Source of the DNA: Streptomyces sp. R44
GTDB taxonomy: Bacteria; Actinomycetota; Actinomycetes; Streptomycetales; Streptomycetaceae
Assembly (NCBI RefSeq): GCF_041053105.1
Contig: NZ_CP163444.1
Span: 1,302,001-1,366,000, forward strand
Direction of reading: 5' to 3'
Length of the DNA: 64,000 nucleotides
The position numbers and the translations under genes are program-made. Of this stretch, positions 17,878 through 26,448 are shown piece after piece (the first letter of the stretch is position 1; every line of letters begins with the position of its first letter). Under the pieces are notes generated by a model. That model was given only the letters and a program-made list of their open reading frames with translations, did not search any database and was not told the DNA's origin.

Positions 17878-19182
17878 ATGACCCGGGTGCGCGGGTCGCG
17901 GACCATCGGCGCGCCGCCCGTGCTGTCCCGCTGGGCGTGGCTGGCCGACGGGCTGCTGGCCCTGTCGCTGACGGTCGCCACCCTCGTCGGGAACATGAAC
18001 CGCTCGTACGTGGAGCTCCGGCCGGACCTGGCCGGGAGCAAGACCCGGGTGCCCGGGCAGCTCCCGACCCCGCCCGCGCCCCCCTACGTACCGGGGGCTC
18101 CGGAGGGCCCGCGCCCGGTGCCCGCCGTGGAGCACGTGCTGCCGCCGGTGGAGGCCTGGGAACTGGCGGCGGCGGTGCTGACCGCGCTGCCGCTCGTACT
18201 GCGGCGCCGCTTCCCGCTGGCCGTCTACTGGCTCGTGATGGTCGCCACGGTGGTCCTGCACCTGGGGGACGCCGCCGACGACGCCACGCGCGTCACCTTC
18301 GCCTCGGGGCTGGTCGCGGCCTACAGCGCGGCCATGTACAGCCCGCACCGCAAGGCGGTGGTGGCGTCGCTCCTGGCCGGCGCCCTGCTCTACGCGGTCT
18401 TCCCGCTGGTCCCGGCCGTCGACACCGACCTGGTGCCCGTCCTCGTCCTGCTGCCGCTCGCGCTCGCCTCGCACGGCGTCCATCTGTGGCGGCAGCGGGA
18501 GCGGGTGCTGCGGGAGGAGCAGGAGGCGGCGCTGCGGCGGGCGGTGGAGGCGGAGCGGTCCCGGATCGCGCGGGAGCTGCACGACGTGGTCACCCACAAC
18601 GTGAGCATGATGACGATTCAGGCCGGTGCGGCGCGCACGGTCCTCGCCACCTCCCCCGACCTGGCCCGGGAGGCGATGCTCGCGGTGGAGGCGGCCGGAC
18701 GGACGGCGATGTCGGAACTGCGGCACGTGATGGGGCTGCTGACGATGGCCGCGGACGGCCCGGATCCGGCCGCCGACGTGGCGCTCGCCCCGCAGCCGGG
18801 CCTGGACCGGCTGACGGAGCTGACGGACCGGGTGCGCTCCTCGGGGGTGCCGGTGGAGGTGGCGGTGCGCGGCGTCCCGGTGGAGTTGCCGGCGGGTGTG
18901 GACCTCGCCGCGTACCGGGTGGTGCAGGAGGCGCTGACGAACGCGGTGAGGCACGCGGCGGGCGCGCGGGTGTCGGTGACGGTGGCGTACGGCTCGGACC
19001 GGCTGTGCGTGGAGGTGTCCGACACGGGCGGCCGCCGGCTGCGGACCGCGGAGCCGGGCGGCGGCCACGGGCTGCTCGGACTGCGGGAACGGCTTTCGGT
19101 GTACGGCGGTACGCTCGACGCGGGCAGCCGCCCGCAGGGCGGGTACCGGGTCCGTGCGGTGATTCCGTGGGAGGTTCCGTGA
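17878..19182 (+). CDS. Sensor histidine kinase (HisKA_3, NarL-partner type)
   Basis: 434 residues from ATG at 17878, chosen because GAGGA lies four bases before it; GTG at 17857 is an alternative adding seven residues. An N-terminal membrane part of about five helices with a Pro-rich external loop after the first; then the dimerisation/phosphoacceptor helix with H235 in ARELHDVVTHNVSMM, and a HATPase domain (N-box VVQEALTNAVRHA, then DTGG and GHGLLGLRERL). Overlaps its response regulator by 4 bp and diverges from an FtsX-type ABC transporter, the common layout for cell-envelope stress systems. Confidence 0.94.
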   Translation: MTRVRGSRTIGAPPVLSRWAWLADGLLALSLTVATLVGNMNRSYVELRPDLAGSKTRVPGQLPTPPAPPYVPGAPEGPRPVPAVEHVLPPVEAWELAAAVLTALPLVLRRRFPLAVYWLVMVATVVLHLGDAADDATRVTFASGLVAAYSAAMYSPHRKAVVASLLAGALLYAVFPLVPAVDTDLVPVLVLLPLALASHGVHLWRQRERVLREEQEAALRRAVEAERSRIARELHDVVTHNVSMMTIQAGAARTVLATSPDLAREAMLAVEAAGRTAMSELRHVMGLLTMAADGPDPAADVALAPQPGLDRLTELTDRVRSSGVPVEVAVRGVPVELPAGVDLAAYRVVQEALTNAVRHAAGARVSVTVAYGSDRLCVEVSDTGGRRLRTAEPGGGHGLLGLRERLSVYGGTLDAGSRPQGGYRVRAVIPWEVP

Positions 19183-19901
19183 CCGTGGCCGACGCTCCGC
19201 GCGTGGTGATCGTCGACGACCAGGCGCTGGTGCGGACCGGTTTCCGGATGATCCTCGCCGCCGACGGCATCGACGTGGTCGCGGAGGCCGCCGACGGGGA
19301 CGCCGCCGTGTCGGCGGTCCGCAGGACCCGGCCGGACGTGGTCCTGATGGACATCCGGATGCCCGGCACGGACGGCCTGGAGGCCACGCGCCGCATCCTC
19401 GCCGACGAGACGGCGACACCGCCGAGGATCGTCGTCCTCACCACGTACGACCTCGACCAGTACGTGTACGCGGCACTGGCGGCGGGCGCGAGCGGCTTCC
19501 TGCTCAAGGACGTCACTCCCGAGCACCTGACGGCGGCGGTCCGGCTGGTCCGCTCCGGGGACGCGCTGCTCGCCCCCGCGATCACGCGGCGCCTGGTCGA
19601 GCGCTTCGCCACGTCGGGGACGGGGACGGGGCCGCGGACGGTGGCCCCGCACCGCGAACTGGCCACGCTCACGCCGCGCGAACTGGAGGTCCTGGAGGCC
19701 CTGGCGCGCGGCCACACCAACGCCGAACTGGCCGCGAGCTTCCGGCTGAGCGAGGCGACGGTGAAGACCCATGTGGCCCGCATCCTCCAGAAGCTGCGGC
19801 TGCGGGACCGGGCCCAGGCGGTGATCGCCGCCTACGAGACGGGTCTGGTCACCCCGGGCTCCACGGGAAGCGGACCCGTCGGGGCGGGCGGGGCCGACTG
19901 A
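19179..19901 (+). CDS. NarL/FixJ-type response regulator
   Basis: 240 residues. Receiver domain with acidic pocket VDD, phospho-aspartate D58 in VVLMDIRMPG, switch threonine in VVLTTYD and lysine in LLKDV; then a LuxR-type DNA-binding domain (LTPRELEVLEALARGHTNAE, then VKTHVARILQKL). GTG start in a GTGA overlap with the kinase stop. Likely controls the divergent ABC transporter. The 3' end overlaps the convergent STAS gene by 70 bp. Confidence 0.95.
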   Translation: MTVADAPRVVIVDDQALVRTGFRMILAADGIDVVAEAADGDAAVSAVRRTRPDVVLMDIRMPGTDGLEATRRILADETATPPRIVVLTTYDLDQYVYAALAAGASGFLLKDVTPEHLTAAVRLVRSGDALLAPAITRRLVERFATSGTGTGPRTVAPHRELATLTPRELEVLEALARGHTNAELAASFRLSEATVKTHVARILQKLRLRDRAQAVIAAYETGLVTPGSTGSGPVGAGGAD

Positions 19902-20407
19902 CCGACCGAACACGGCAGGCCGACCGGATCCAGCGGCCCGAGCGGGTCCAGCGGCCCGACCGGATCCAGGGGCCCGACCGGATCCAGCGGCCCGACCGGG
20001 TCCAGCAGGCCGAGCGGGTCCGGCCGGCCCACCGCGTCCGGCCCCTCCACCGCGTCCGGCTGATCGAGGAGATCCGGCGGTCCCGCCTCGGGCCGGAGGA
20101 CGTCGCTCAGCTCGGTCAGCCGGATGAGCCGCAGGATCCACGGCTGGTCGCAGACGAGCCGCCAGCGCGCACCGCGCCGGTGCATGCGCCCGGCGCAGTG
20201 GGCGAGGAGTCCGAGCCCGGTGGCGTCGCAGAAGGTGAGGCGCCGGATGTCGACGGTCAGGGCGTCGGACTCCCGGACGAGGGCGTCGAGCTCGGGCCGC
20301 AGGTGCCGCACCAGGACGAGGTCGAGCTCGCCCCGGAGGGCGGCGACCGTGAGATCGCCGGTCGAGCGGACGACGAGGTACGGGTCATGACGGGGGATCA
20401 ACTGCAT
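19832..20407 (-). CDS. STAS-domain protein (anti-sigma factor antagonist-like) with repeat tail
   Basis: 191 residues. Residues 1-105 form a STAS domain ([40 protein letters not shown]). At the place where SpoIIAA-like antagonists have the phosphorylated serine (DSSG) this one has DATG, so a threonine could be the phosphosite. The remaining 80 residues are low complexity, about eight hexapeptides like DPVGPL coded by 18-bp repeats. ATG at 20407 begins the conserved domain. Its 3' end runs 70 bp into the response-regulator gene on the other strand. No partner anti-sigma factor is adjacent. Confidence 0.85.
   Translation of the reverse strand: MQLIPRHDPYLVVRSTGDLTVAALRGELDLVLVRHLRPELDALVRESDALTVDIRRLTFCDATGLGLLAHCAGRMHRRGARWRLVCDQPWILRLIRLTELSDVLRPEAGPPDLLDQPDAVEGPDAVGRPDPLGLLDPVGPLDPVGPLDPVGPLDPLGPLDPVGLPCSVGQSAPPAPTGPLPVEPGVTRPVS
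19919..20062 (-). repeat. 18-bp coding tandem repeat in the STAS gene tail
   Basis: About eight units of 18 bp (plus-strand type GACCGGATCCAGCGGCCC), the first five nearly identical and the last three drifting. Being a multiple of three, each unit adds the hexapeptide DPVGPL or a variant. Confidence 0.85.
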
Positions 20408-20435
20408 CGGACGCTCCACAGGGTGGCTCCATGTG

Positions 20436-21419
20436 TCACGTCGAGCGTGGCCGTCCCGCTGAGGGGAGGGACGTTTCGCCTCGTCCGCAGTCACCTGAAT
20501 CGGTGAACATCCGAGCCTGTTTCTCTCGTTCGGACGCACGCGGGCCGGTCATGTGTACGGACTTCCGGCCCCTCCGTACGCGCGCGCGTGCGGCCAGGCC
20601 GTGGCGGGGCGCGAGCAGCCAGACCAGCGCGAAGAACCCGGTGAGGACGACCACGACCGATCCGCCCGCCGCCAGGTCGTACGCATAGCTCACGTACAGC
20701 CCGGCGAGGCTCCCGGCGCAGCCGAGGACCGAGGCCAGCAGGGTCATCGCCCACAGCCGCTCGGTGAGCAGCCGGGCCGTGGCGGCCGGGGTGATGAGGA
20801 GCGCGAGGACCAGGATGTTCCCCACGGCCTCCAGGGACATGACGATGGTGGCCGTCACGACCACGTAGAGGGTCAGGTCCAGCGGCAGGACCGGCAGCCC
20901 CGAGGCCCGGGCCGTCTCGCGGTCGAGGCTGACCGCGACCAGCTCCTTCCGGAGGGCGAGGACGACGGCGACCAGGACCGTCCCGAGGGCGGCCACCCGC
21001 CACAGGTCCGCCGTGTCCACGGCCAGGACCTGCCCGAACAGGAACGAGGACAGGTCCGTCGTCCAGCTGTCGCGGGTCGAGACGAGGACGATGCCGAGCC
21101 CGAAGGCGAAGGCGAAGAAGACCCCGATCACGGTGTCCTCCTTGAGGCGCCGGTTCTGCGAGACGAAGGCGATGAGCACCGCCGTCGTGACCCCGGCCGC
21201 CGCGCCGCCGAGCAGCAGGTTGCCCTCGAAGGCGTACGCGAGCGCCACCCCGGGGAAGGCGGAATGGGCGACGGCGTCGCCGATGAAGGCCATCCCCCGG
21301 AGCACGACGTACACACCGACGACTCCGCAGACGAGGCCGACGATCGCGGCGACGCCGAAGGCCCGCCGCATGAACGGCAGCGACCAGGGCTCGGCGAGGA
21401 GGGCGAGGAACCCGTTCAT
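20436..21419 (-). CDS. Anchored-repeat-type ABC transporter permease (zinc/manganese class)
   Basis: 327 residues with about eight membrane helices, in the ZnuB/MntB-like ABC-3 family (VVLRGMAFIGDAVAHSAFPG, LLLGGAAAGVTTA and VGNILVLALLITPAATARLL are family hallmarks). The last 45 residues after LAPRHGL are charged and not conserved. ATG overlaps the ATPase stop by 4 bp. As the last gene of the six-gene surface-anchored-repeat operon it forms the membrane channel for the metal delivered by the lipoprotein encoded at 23673. Confidence 0.93.
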   Translation of the reverse strand: MNGFLALLAEPWSLPFMRRAFGVAAIVGLVCGVVGVYVVLRGMAFIGDAVAHSAFPGVALAYAFEGNLLLGGAAAGVTTAVLIAFVSQNRRLKEDTVIGVFFAFAFGLGIVLVSTRDSWTTDLSSFLFGQVLAVDTADLWRVAALGTVLVAVVLALRKELVAVSLDRETARASGLPVLPLDLTLYVVVTATIVMSLEAVGNILVLALLITPAATARLLTERLWAMTLLASVLGCAGSLAGLYVSYAYDLAAGGSVVVVLTGFFALVWLLAPRHGLAARARVRRGRKSVHMTGPRASEREKQARMFTDSGDCGRGETSLPSAGRPRST

Positions 21420-22141
21420 GCCGCTCCCCCGATCCGTTCGGTCCGGTCCAGGCCGAAGGCCCGGAGCATCTGCCCGGCGTCCGCGAGGAGTTCGGGGCCT
21501 CCCTCGGCGACGAGGGTCCGGTTCAGGAGCAGCACCCGGGTGCAGGTCCGGGCGGCGGCCGCCAGGTCGTGGGTGGTCATGAGCAGCCCTCTGCCTTCCG
21601 CCGCGAGCCGGCCGAACATCTCGTTGAGCAGGTCCTGGGTCGGCACGTCGACCCCCGTGAACGGCTCGTCCAGGAGCAGCAGCCGGGGTTCCGCGGCCAG
21701 GGCGCGTGCCACCAGGACGCGCTGGCGCTGGCCGCCGGACAGCTCGCCGATCGGCCGGCGGCGGAGCGCGGTGAGACCGGCCCGCTCCAGGGCCTCGTCG
21801 GCCGCCGCGCGGTCGCCCGGCCGGGGCCGGCGCAGCCGGCCGACCGTACGGGTGCGCCCGCTGAGCACGGCTCCGGCCACGTCGATGGGGAAGTCCCAGG
21901 CGAATTCGTGCCGTTGGGGTACGTAGCCGACGGGGCCCGGGGCGTCGACCGCGCCGGACGACGGGGCGATCAGCCCGAGGACGGCGCGGAGAAGGGTGGT
22001 CTTGCCCGCGCCGTTCGGGCCCAGCAGCCCGACGAGCTCCCCGCCGGACACGGCGAGCGAGACGTCCGCGACCGCCGTCCGGCCGCCGAGCGCGACGGAG
22101 ACGGAACGGACCCGCAGCAGCTCCTCTCGGTCCTGGCTCAT
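21416..22141 (-). CDS. Anchored-repeat-type ABC transporter ATP-binding protein
   Basis: 241 residues, ATPase of a zinc/manganese-type importer: Walker A GPNGAGKT at 41-48, Q-loop YVPQRHEFAWDFP (the characteristic metal-importer form), signature LSGGQRQRVLVARAL, Walker B LLLLDEPFTGVD and H-loop TTHD. Start and stop overlap both neighbours by 4 bp. Works with the permease at 20436 and the lipoprotein at 23673; the combination with flanking repeat proteins matches the actinobacterial anchored repeat-type ABC transporter set. Confidence 0.95.
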   Translation of the reverse strand: MSQDREELLRVRSVSVALGGRTAVADVSLAVSGGELVGLLGPNGAGKTTLLRAVLGLIAPSSGAVDAPGPVGYVPQRHEFAWDFPIDVAGAVLSGRTRTVGRLRRPRPGDRAAADEALERAGLTALRRRPIGELSGGQRQRVLVARALAAEPRLLLLDEPFTGVDVPTQDLLNEMFGRLAAEGRGLLMTTHDLAAAARTCTRVLLLNRTLVAEGGPELLADAGQMLRAFGLDRTERIGGAA

Positions 22142-23667
22142 GCGCGGCGCCTCCGTCGCCCGACGAGGACGGCAGCGGCACCGACGACGGCGAGCACGGC
22201 GGCCGTTCCGGCGAGCAGCGCGGTGGACCCGGCACCGGTGGAGGCCATGGAGCCACGGGGGCCGGTGCCGCCCGTGCTGCCGGTGGCGCCCGTGGCACCC
22301 GTGGCACCGGTACGGCCGGTCGTGCCCGTGGTGCCACTGTCAGCCGGGGCGGCCCCGCCCGTGGCGGAGCCGCCCGAAGAGGTACCGGAGCCTGACGTCG
22401 TCCCCGTACTGGTACGCGTACCGGAGTCCGGGCTGCCGGCGGTCGATCCGCCCGTCGAACCCCCGCCCCCGCCGGGATCGCCCTGCCCGCCCGAGCCGAC
22501 CTCGAAGGTGAACGTCTCGGTGTCGCTCGTCCTGCTCCCGTCCGCGAGGAGGCCGGACATCCTGAGGGTCAGCCGGTACGTGCCTTCGGCGCCGAAGGCC
22601 CAGCCGCCGTGCGCGTGCGTGTTCTGCGGGACGCCGAAGGTGTCCGGAACCCCGTCCGCGCTCGCGAAACGGACGGTCGCGCCGGAGAGACCGTCGTAGT
22701 TGAAGAGGGCGAAGCGGCCCGGCCCTTCGGCCTTCACCAGGGAGAACGCGATCTCGCCCCGCGTGGCGCCCGCCGCCATGTTGTCGGTGGACCAGCCGGG
22801 CCACAGCAGCCCCGGCCGCTGGACCTGGTCGAGCAGCCACACGGGCTCGCCGGCCTTCCCCAGGAAGGCGAAGTCCGGGTTGGCCGGCACGGTCCGGCGG
22901 GCCTCCGGCTTGACGCGGAGCACCAGCGAGGAGGGCTCGCGCCAGACGGTCCGGCCGGGCACCGTCCCGTCCTTGACCTGGATCTGGAGCCCGTCGTCCA
23001 CCACGCGCGCGGCGATGTCGACGTGCCCCTCGTCGAGGACCGTGCGCGCCGTCCCGGCCTTCTGCGCCGCGGGAGCGGCCTTCCGGGCGACGGACACCGG
23101 GGCCTCGGGCCTCGCGGCGGGCACGAGCAGGGGCACGGGCGTGAGGGCGGCCGGCCCGACCCGTACGGTGAACGCGGCCGTGGCGGTCCCGGCCGGTTCG
23201 GCCTCCGCCGCGAGTGCGATCCGGTACAGGCCCGGGGCCGAGAAGGCCCAGCGGCTCTCGCCCCGGCCGCCCGCGGGAAGCCCGGACGCGTCCGGGAGCC
23301 CGTCACCGCTGTCGAACCACACGCCGGACGCCTCGTCCTCCGCCCCGCGCACGGTCACCGTGCCGGGCCCTTCCGCCTCGGTCAGGGACCAGCGCACCGA
23401 TCCGCCCTCCGGGAGAGCCGTGGTGTCCCAAGGGGGCCTGAACTCCCAGCGGACCGTGCCGTCCTCCCCCACGACCCGGTGGGAGTCGTCGAGGTCGATC
23501 ACCCCGTCCCCGCCCAGCCCGAGCACGCCATCGGCCCACCCCGGCGTGGCCGGAGCAGGTGTCACGGGTGCGGGCACCTCCACGGGCGGCTCGGCCATCG
23601 CCGTACCGCCGAGGGCGAGCGCCCCGGCCGCCGCGAGGGCGACGCTCGTGTTCCGTGCGAGCCGCAT
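22138..23667 (-). CDS. Surface-anchored ABC-transporter-associated repeat protein
   Basis: 509 residues. Signal peptide about 1-25 (ALAAAGALALGGTAMA), then two copies of the actinobacterial surface-anchored repeat. The N-terminal copy is degenerate; the second (about 270-445) is complete, with LDEGHVDIAARV, LVLRVKPEARRTVP, LLWPGWSTDNM and THAHGGWAFGAEGTYRL. A Gly/Ser/Thr-rich stalk of about 70 residues follows, then an MASTG sortase-like motif (compare LAxTG), a membrane helix and an RRRRR tail. Strong GGAGGTGAG ribosome site; starts five bases after the lipoprotein stop. Expected to sit on the cell wall and pass metal, or a metal complex, to the lipoprotein; this role is inference. Confidence 0.9.
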   Translation of the reverse strand: MRLARNTSVALAAAGALALGGTAMAEPPVEVPAPVTPAPATPGWADGVLGLGGDGVIDLDDSHRVVGEDGTVRWEFRPPWDTTALPEGGSVRWSLTEAEGPGTVTVRGAEDEASGVWFDSGDGLPDASGLPAGGRGESRWAFSAPGLYRIALAAEAEPAGTATAAFTVRVGPAALTPVPLLVPAARPEAPVSVARKAAPAAQKAGTARTVLDEGHVDIAARVVDDGLQIQVKDGTVPGRTVWREPSSLVLRVKPEARRTVPANPDFAFLGKAGEPVWLLDQVQRPGLLWPGWSTDNMAAGATRGEIAFSLVKAEGPGRFALFNYDGLSGATVRFASADGVPDTFGVPQNTHAHGGWAFGAEGTYRLTLRMSGLLADGSRTSDTETFTFEVGSGGQGDPGGGGGSTGGSTAGSPDSGTRTSTGTTSGSGTSSGGSATGGAAPADSGTTGTTGRTGATGATGATGSTGGTGPRGSMASTGAGSTALLAGTAAVLAVVGAAAVLVGRRRRRA

Positions 23668-23672
23668 CGGGC

Positions 23673-25202
23673 TCACCTCCCCTCCCGGCCCAGGCAGCGG
23701 GCCAGTTCGTTCGCGTTGTGGCGCATCATCGAGACGTAGTCGTGGACCTTGTCGTCGAAGGAGTCGCCGTAGATCGTGCAGACGGCGACGCCCTCGTCCT
23801 CCGCCACCCGGCGCAGGACGTCCGCGCGGGCCGCCAGATGGGGTTCGACGAAGACGGCGGGGACCTCGCGGTCGCGGATCGTGGCGCGGAGGCGCGCGAT
23901 CTCGGCGGCGCTCGGTTCCCGGCTGGGCACCGGGACGACGAAGCCGGCGATCTCCAGGTGGTAGGCGTGCGCGAGGTAGCCGAAGGCGTCGTGCGTGGTG
24001 ATCAACTTCCGGTTCTTCTCCGGGATTTGGCCGAGGGTTCTCGCCACCTCGTCGTCGAGGGCGGCGAGCCGCTTCAGGTAGCGGGCGGTGTTGCGCTGGT
24101 ACGTGGCGCGTCCCCCGGGGTCCGCCTTCGTCAGCTCGTCCTGGATCCGGCGGACGTACGCCTCGGCGTTGGCGACGTCCTCCCAGGTGTGGGGGTCGGT
24201 GTCGCCGTGCACATGGCGCCCGAGCACGGCCTGGGGCAGCACCCACAGGGTGGCGCCTGGCCTGCCGAGGAAGCGGTAGGCCTCCTCGCGGGGCACGGTC
24301 TCCGTGGCCCGCCGCGGTACGGAGAGGACGACGTCGTCCGTGGAGCGGTGCACGCGCCGGCCGGTCGCCGGATCGTCGGAGCGGATCCGCACCGACTTCG
24401 TCCGGGTGTCGAGCGCGATGTCGGCGTGGCCGCCGTCGAGCACGGTCCTGCCGGCCGGCGCCGGGGCGCCGCCGACGACGAAGGTGACCGTCCCGCCGCC
24501 GATCGGGGCCGTCCCCCCGTCCAGGGTCTCGGTCTGCCCCCGTACGGTCAGGCGGTACGTACCGGGCTTGCTGAAGGCCCAGTTGACGTGGGTGTGCGCC
24601 TCGGGCGGCAGGGTGAAGGAGTCCTTGGTGTCGAAGCCGTCGGCGGAGTCGACGACGACCTGCGGGGTGCCGAGGGTGTCCGTCAGATAGACGTGGAGGT
24701 CACCGGGACCTTCGAGCGCGGTGGCCGTCGTCCGGACGTGGGAGCCGTCGCCCGCCACCTCGCCCTCGACGGCCCAGCCCAGCCAGAGCACGTCGAGCCC
24801 GAGGTCCTCCGCGAGCCGGATGGCGGAGCCGCCGTACTGTTCGAGGCGTTCGCCGAGGGGGACCTTGGGGGCGCCCTCGGGGGCGTTGGTGTGGATCATC
24901 TTCGTGATCCCCGGCTCTTCGAGGAGGAGCCCGTTGCTGAAGACCAGGTCCGAACGCGCGACGCGGGCGGCGTCGCCGGGGCTGGGTTCGTAGGAGTGGG
25001 GGTCGCCGTGCCGCGGCACGACGGAGGCGACGTCGACGCGGTCGCCGCCCACGTTGCGGACGAGGTCGGCGACGATCGCGGTGGTCGTGGAGACGGTCAG
25101 TTCGGCTTTGCCGCCGGTGCGGCCTCCGGGTCCGCCGGCGCAGCCGGACACCAGCAGCACGGCGCCGAGCGCGAGGGCCGCGGTCGTACGGGGAGTGATC
25201 AT
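23673..25202 (-). CDS. Anchored-repeat ABC transporter substrate-binding lipoprotein
   Basis: 509 residues. Lipobox LLVSGC with acylated C21. The first part (about 35-145) and last part (about 320-505) are the two halves of a ZnuA/MntA-type metal-binding protein, with histidines in RHGDPHSYEPSPGD, HVHGDTDPHTWEDVANAEAY and TTHDAFGYLAHAY. Between them lies about 170 residues of surface-repeat domain in swapped order: the WLGW...THVNWAF half comes before the LDGGHADIAL...WVLPQAV half. Start overlaps the upstream gene by 4 bp. Binds Zn(II) or Mn(II) outside the membrane and feeds the permease at 20436. Confidence 0.93.
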   Translation of the reverse strand: MITPRTTAALALGAVLLVSGCAGGPGGRTGGKAELTVSTTTAIVADLVRNVGGDRVDVASVVPRHGDPHSYEPSPGDAARVARSDLVFSNGLLLEEPGITKMIHTNAPEGAPKVPLGERLEQYGGSAIRLAEDLGLDVLWLGWAVEGEVAGDGSHVRTTATALEGPGDLHVYLTDTLGTPQVVVDSADGFDTKDSFTLPPEAHTHVNWAFSKPGTYRLTVRGQTETLDGGTAPIGGGTVTFVVGGAPAPAGRTVLDGGHADIALDTRTKSVRIRSDDPATGRRVHRSTDDVVLSVPRRATETVPREEAYRFLGRPGATLWVLPQAVLGRHVHGDTDPHTWEDVANAEAYVRRIQDELTKADPGGRATYQRNTARYLKRLAALDDEVARTLGQIPEKNRKLITTHDAFGYLAHAYHLEIAGFVVPVPSREPSAAEIARLRATIRDREVPAVFVEPHLAARADVLRRVAEDEGVAVCTIYGDSFDDKVHDYVSMMRHNANELARCLGREGR

Positions 25203-26338
25203 CGGGCCGCTCGCTTCCTGCGCACGAGGACGACGGTCACGGCCCCGGCCGCGAGCGCGAGACCGGCGAGGCCGGCGGGCAGGGCGAGCGGGACCGCGCC
25301 GGTGGCCGCCAGCTGATGACGGCCCGTGGCGGCGGCGGTGGGCCGGGGGTCGAAGGGGGACACGGGGGTCGGCGCCGCCGTGGGGGACGACGACGTACGG
25401 GTCGGGCCCGGCGTCGGATCCGGCGCACCGGTCGGCGTGCGGGTCGGTGTGGGCGTACCGGACGGCGAGGGCGTACCGGAGGGCGACGAAGTCGGAGTGG
25501 ACGTAGGCGTAGGCGTCAGAGTCTGCGTAGGCGGCGAAGTCGGAGTGGACGTGGACGTGGGCGTGGGCTCAGGCGTCCCCTCCCCCGCACCCGGCTCGAT
25601 CGTCGACGGGTCGACGTCGCCCACGGCGACGGCGAGGGTCTCCCGGTCCGAGACCCGGGCCCCCGAGGGCAGGGTGGCGGTCATCTCCAGGGTGATCCGG
25701 TAGACGCCCTCCGTGTCGAAGATCCACAGCGGGTGGGCGTGCGTGAACGCCGGCAGGGCGACGGTGCCGTGCCCGGCCTTCGCGCTGTCGACGTCGACGC
25801 CGATGCGCAGGCCGAGTTCGGGATCGTCCGCCCACTGGCCGAGGACGAACCGGCCGGGCCCGTCGATCGCGGGGAAGGCGACCTCGACGCCGCCGGTCAC
25901 GTCGCCGGGCGCGATGCCGAGGGTGTTCCAGCCGGGCCAGAGGAGGCCTTCGGTCGACGCGAAGTCCTTGTCGACCCAGAGGCTCGCGCCGGGCGCGCCG
26001 AAGCCTTCCAGCTGCGGGACCTCCTCGCGCGGCGGGATCACGATCTCGTGGCGCGGGTCGAAGTGGAGGAGGACGTCGGAGGGTTCGCGCCAGACGGTGG
26101 CGCCGGGGACCGTGCCGTCCTTGACGCGGAACTCCAGGCGGCCGCCGGCCAGTCGGGCGGCGAGGTCGAGGTGGCCGCCGTCGAGGACGACGCGCTCGCC
26201 CGCGGGGGCTTCGCGCGGGGGCGGTTCGGCCGCGTGCGCGGGTGGTCCGGCGGACGGCAGGGCGAGGGCGGCCGCGAGGGCGAGGCAGGCCGTGAGCGCG
26301 GCAGCGGGTGGGGTGGAGGGTGCGTTGCGGGCCCGCAT
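25199..26338 (-). CDS. Surface-anchored protein with one actinobacterial repeat domain and LAxTG motif
   Basis: 379 residues. Signal peptide (about 1-36), then one surface-repeat domain (about 48-230) with LDGGHLDLAARL, FRVKDGTVPGATVWREPSD, LLWPGWNTLGI and FTHAHPLWIFDTEGVYRI. A Pro/Thr/Ser stalk of about 90 residues spans the wall, ended by LAATG, the class E sortase type of motif in high-GC actinobacteria, a membrane helix and RRKR. Translationally coupled (4 bp) to the lipoprotein gene. Second gene of the metal-uptake operon, after a hairpin. Confidence 0.92.
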   Translation of the reverse strand: MRARNAPSTPPAAALTACLALAAALALPSAGPPAHAAEPPPREAPAGERVVLDGGHLDLAARLAGGRLEFRVKDGTVPGATVWREPSDVLLHFDPRHEIVIPPREEVPQLEGFGAPGASLWVDKDFASTEGLLWPGWNTLGIAPGDVTGGVEVAFPAIDGPGRFVLGQWADDPELGLRIGVDVDSAKAGHGTVALPAFTHAHPLWIFDTEGVYRITLEMTATLPSGARVSDRETLAVAVGDVDPSTIEPGAGEGTPEPTPTSTSTPTSPPTQTLTPTPTSTPTSSPSGTPSPSGTPTPTRTPTGAPDPTPGPTRTSSSPTAAPTPVSPFDPRPTAAATGRHQLAATGAVPLALPAGLAGLALAAGAVTVVLVRRKRAAR

Positions 26339-26381
26339 GACGGGGCGGCTCCTTCGGGGGTGCGTACGGGCAGGCCACGGC

Positions 26382-26427
26382 CGCGCCGGGGGCGGTTCGA
26401 ACGGCGGGTTGTCCCGCCCCCGGCGCG
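26382..26427. other. Strong intercistronic hairpin within the metal-uptake operon
   Basis: Perfect 14-bp arms (CGCGCCGGGGGCGG at 26382-26395 and its complement at 26414-26427) with an 18-nt loop, in the 110-bp gap between the first and second genes. No U-run follows. It may stabilise the upstream transcript, act as a partial terminator, or both, giving more of the first product than of the transporter. Confidence 0.75.
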
Positions 26428-26448
26428 GGGCTCATGGGCGGGCGGGCG

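Noticed and set aside
14522..19901. ABC transporter plus two-component system as part of a lantibiotic cluster
   Set aside because: No precursor peptide or modification enzyme is present on either side; the unit looks like a stand-alone envelope-stress module.
19919..20062. 18-bp repeats in the STAS gene and in the MarR gene as copies of one mobile element
   Set aside because: Only the period is shared; the sequences differ and each stays in frame, fitting local slippage instead.
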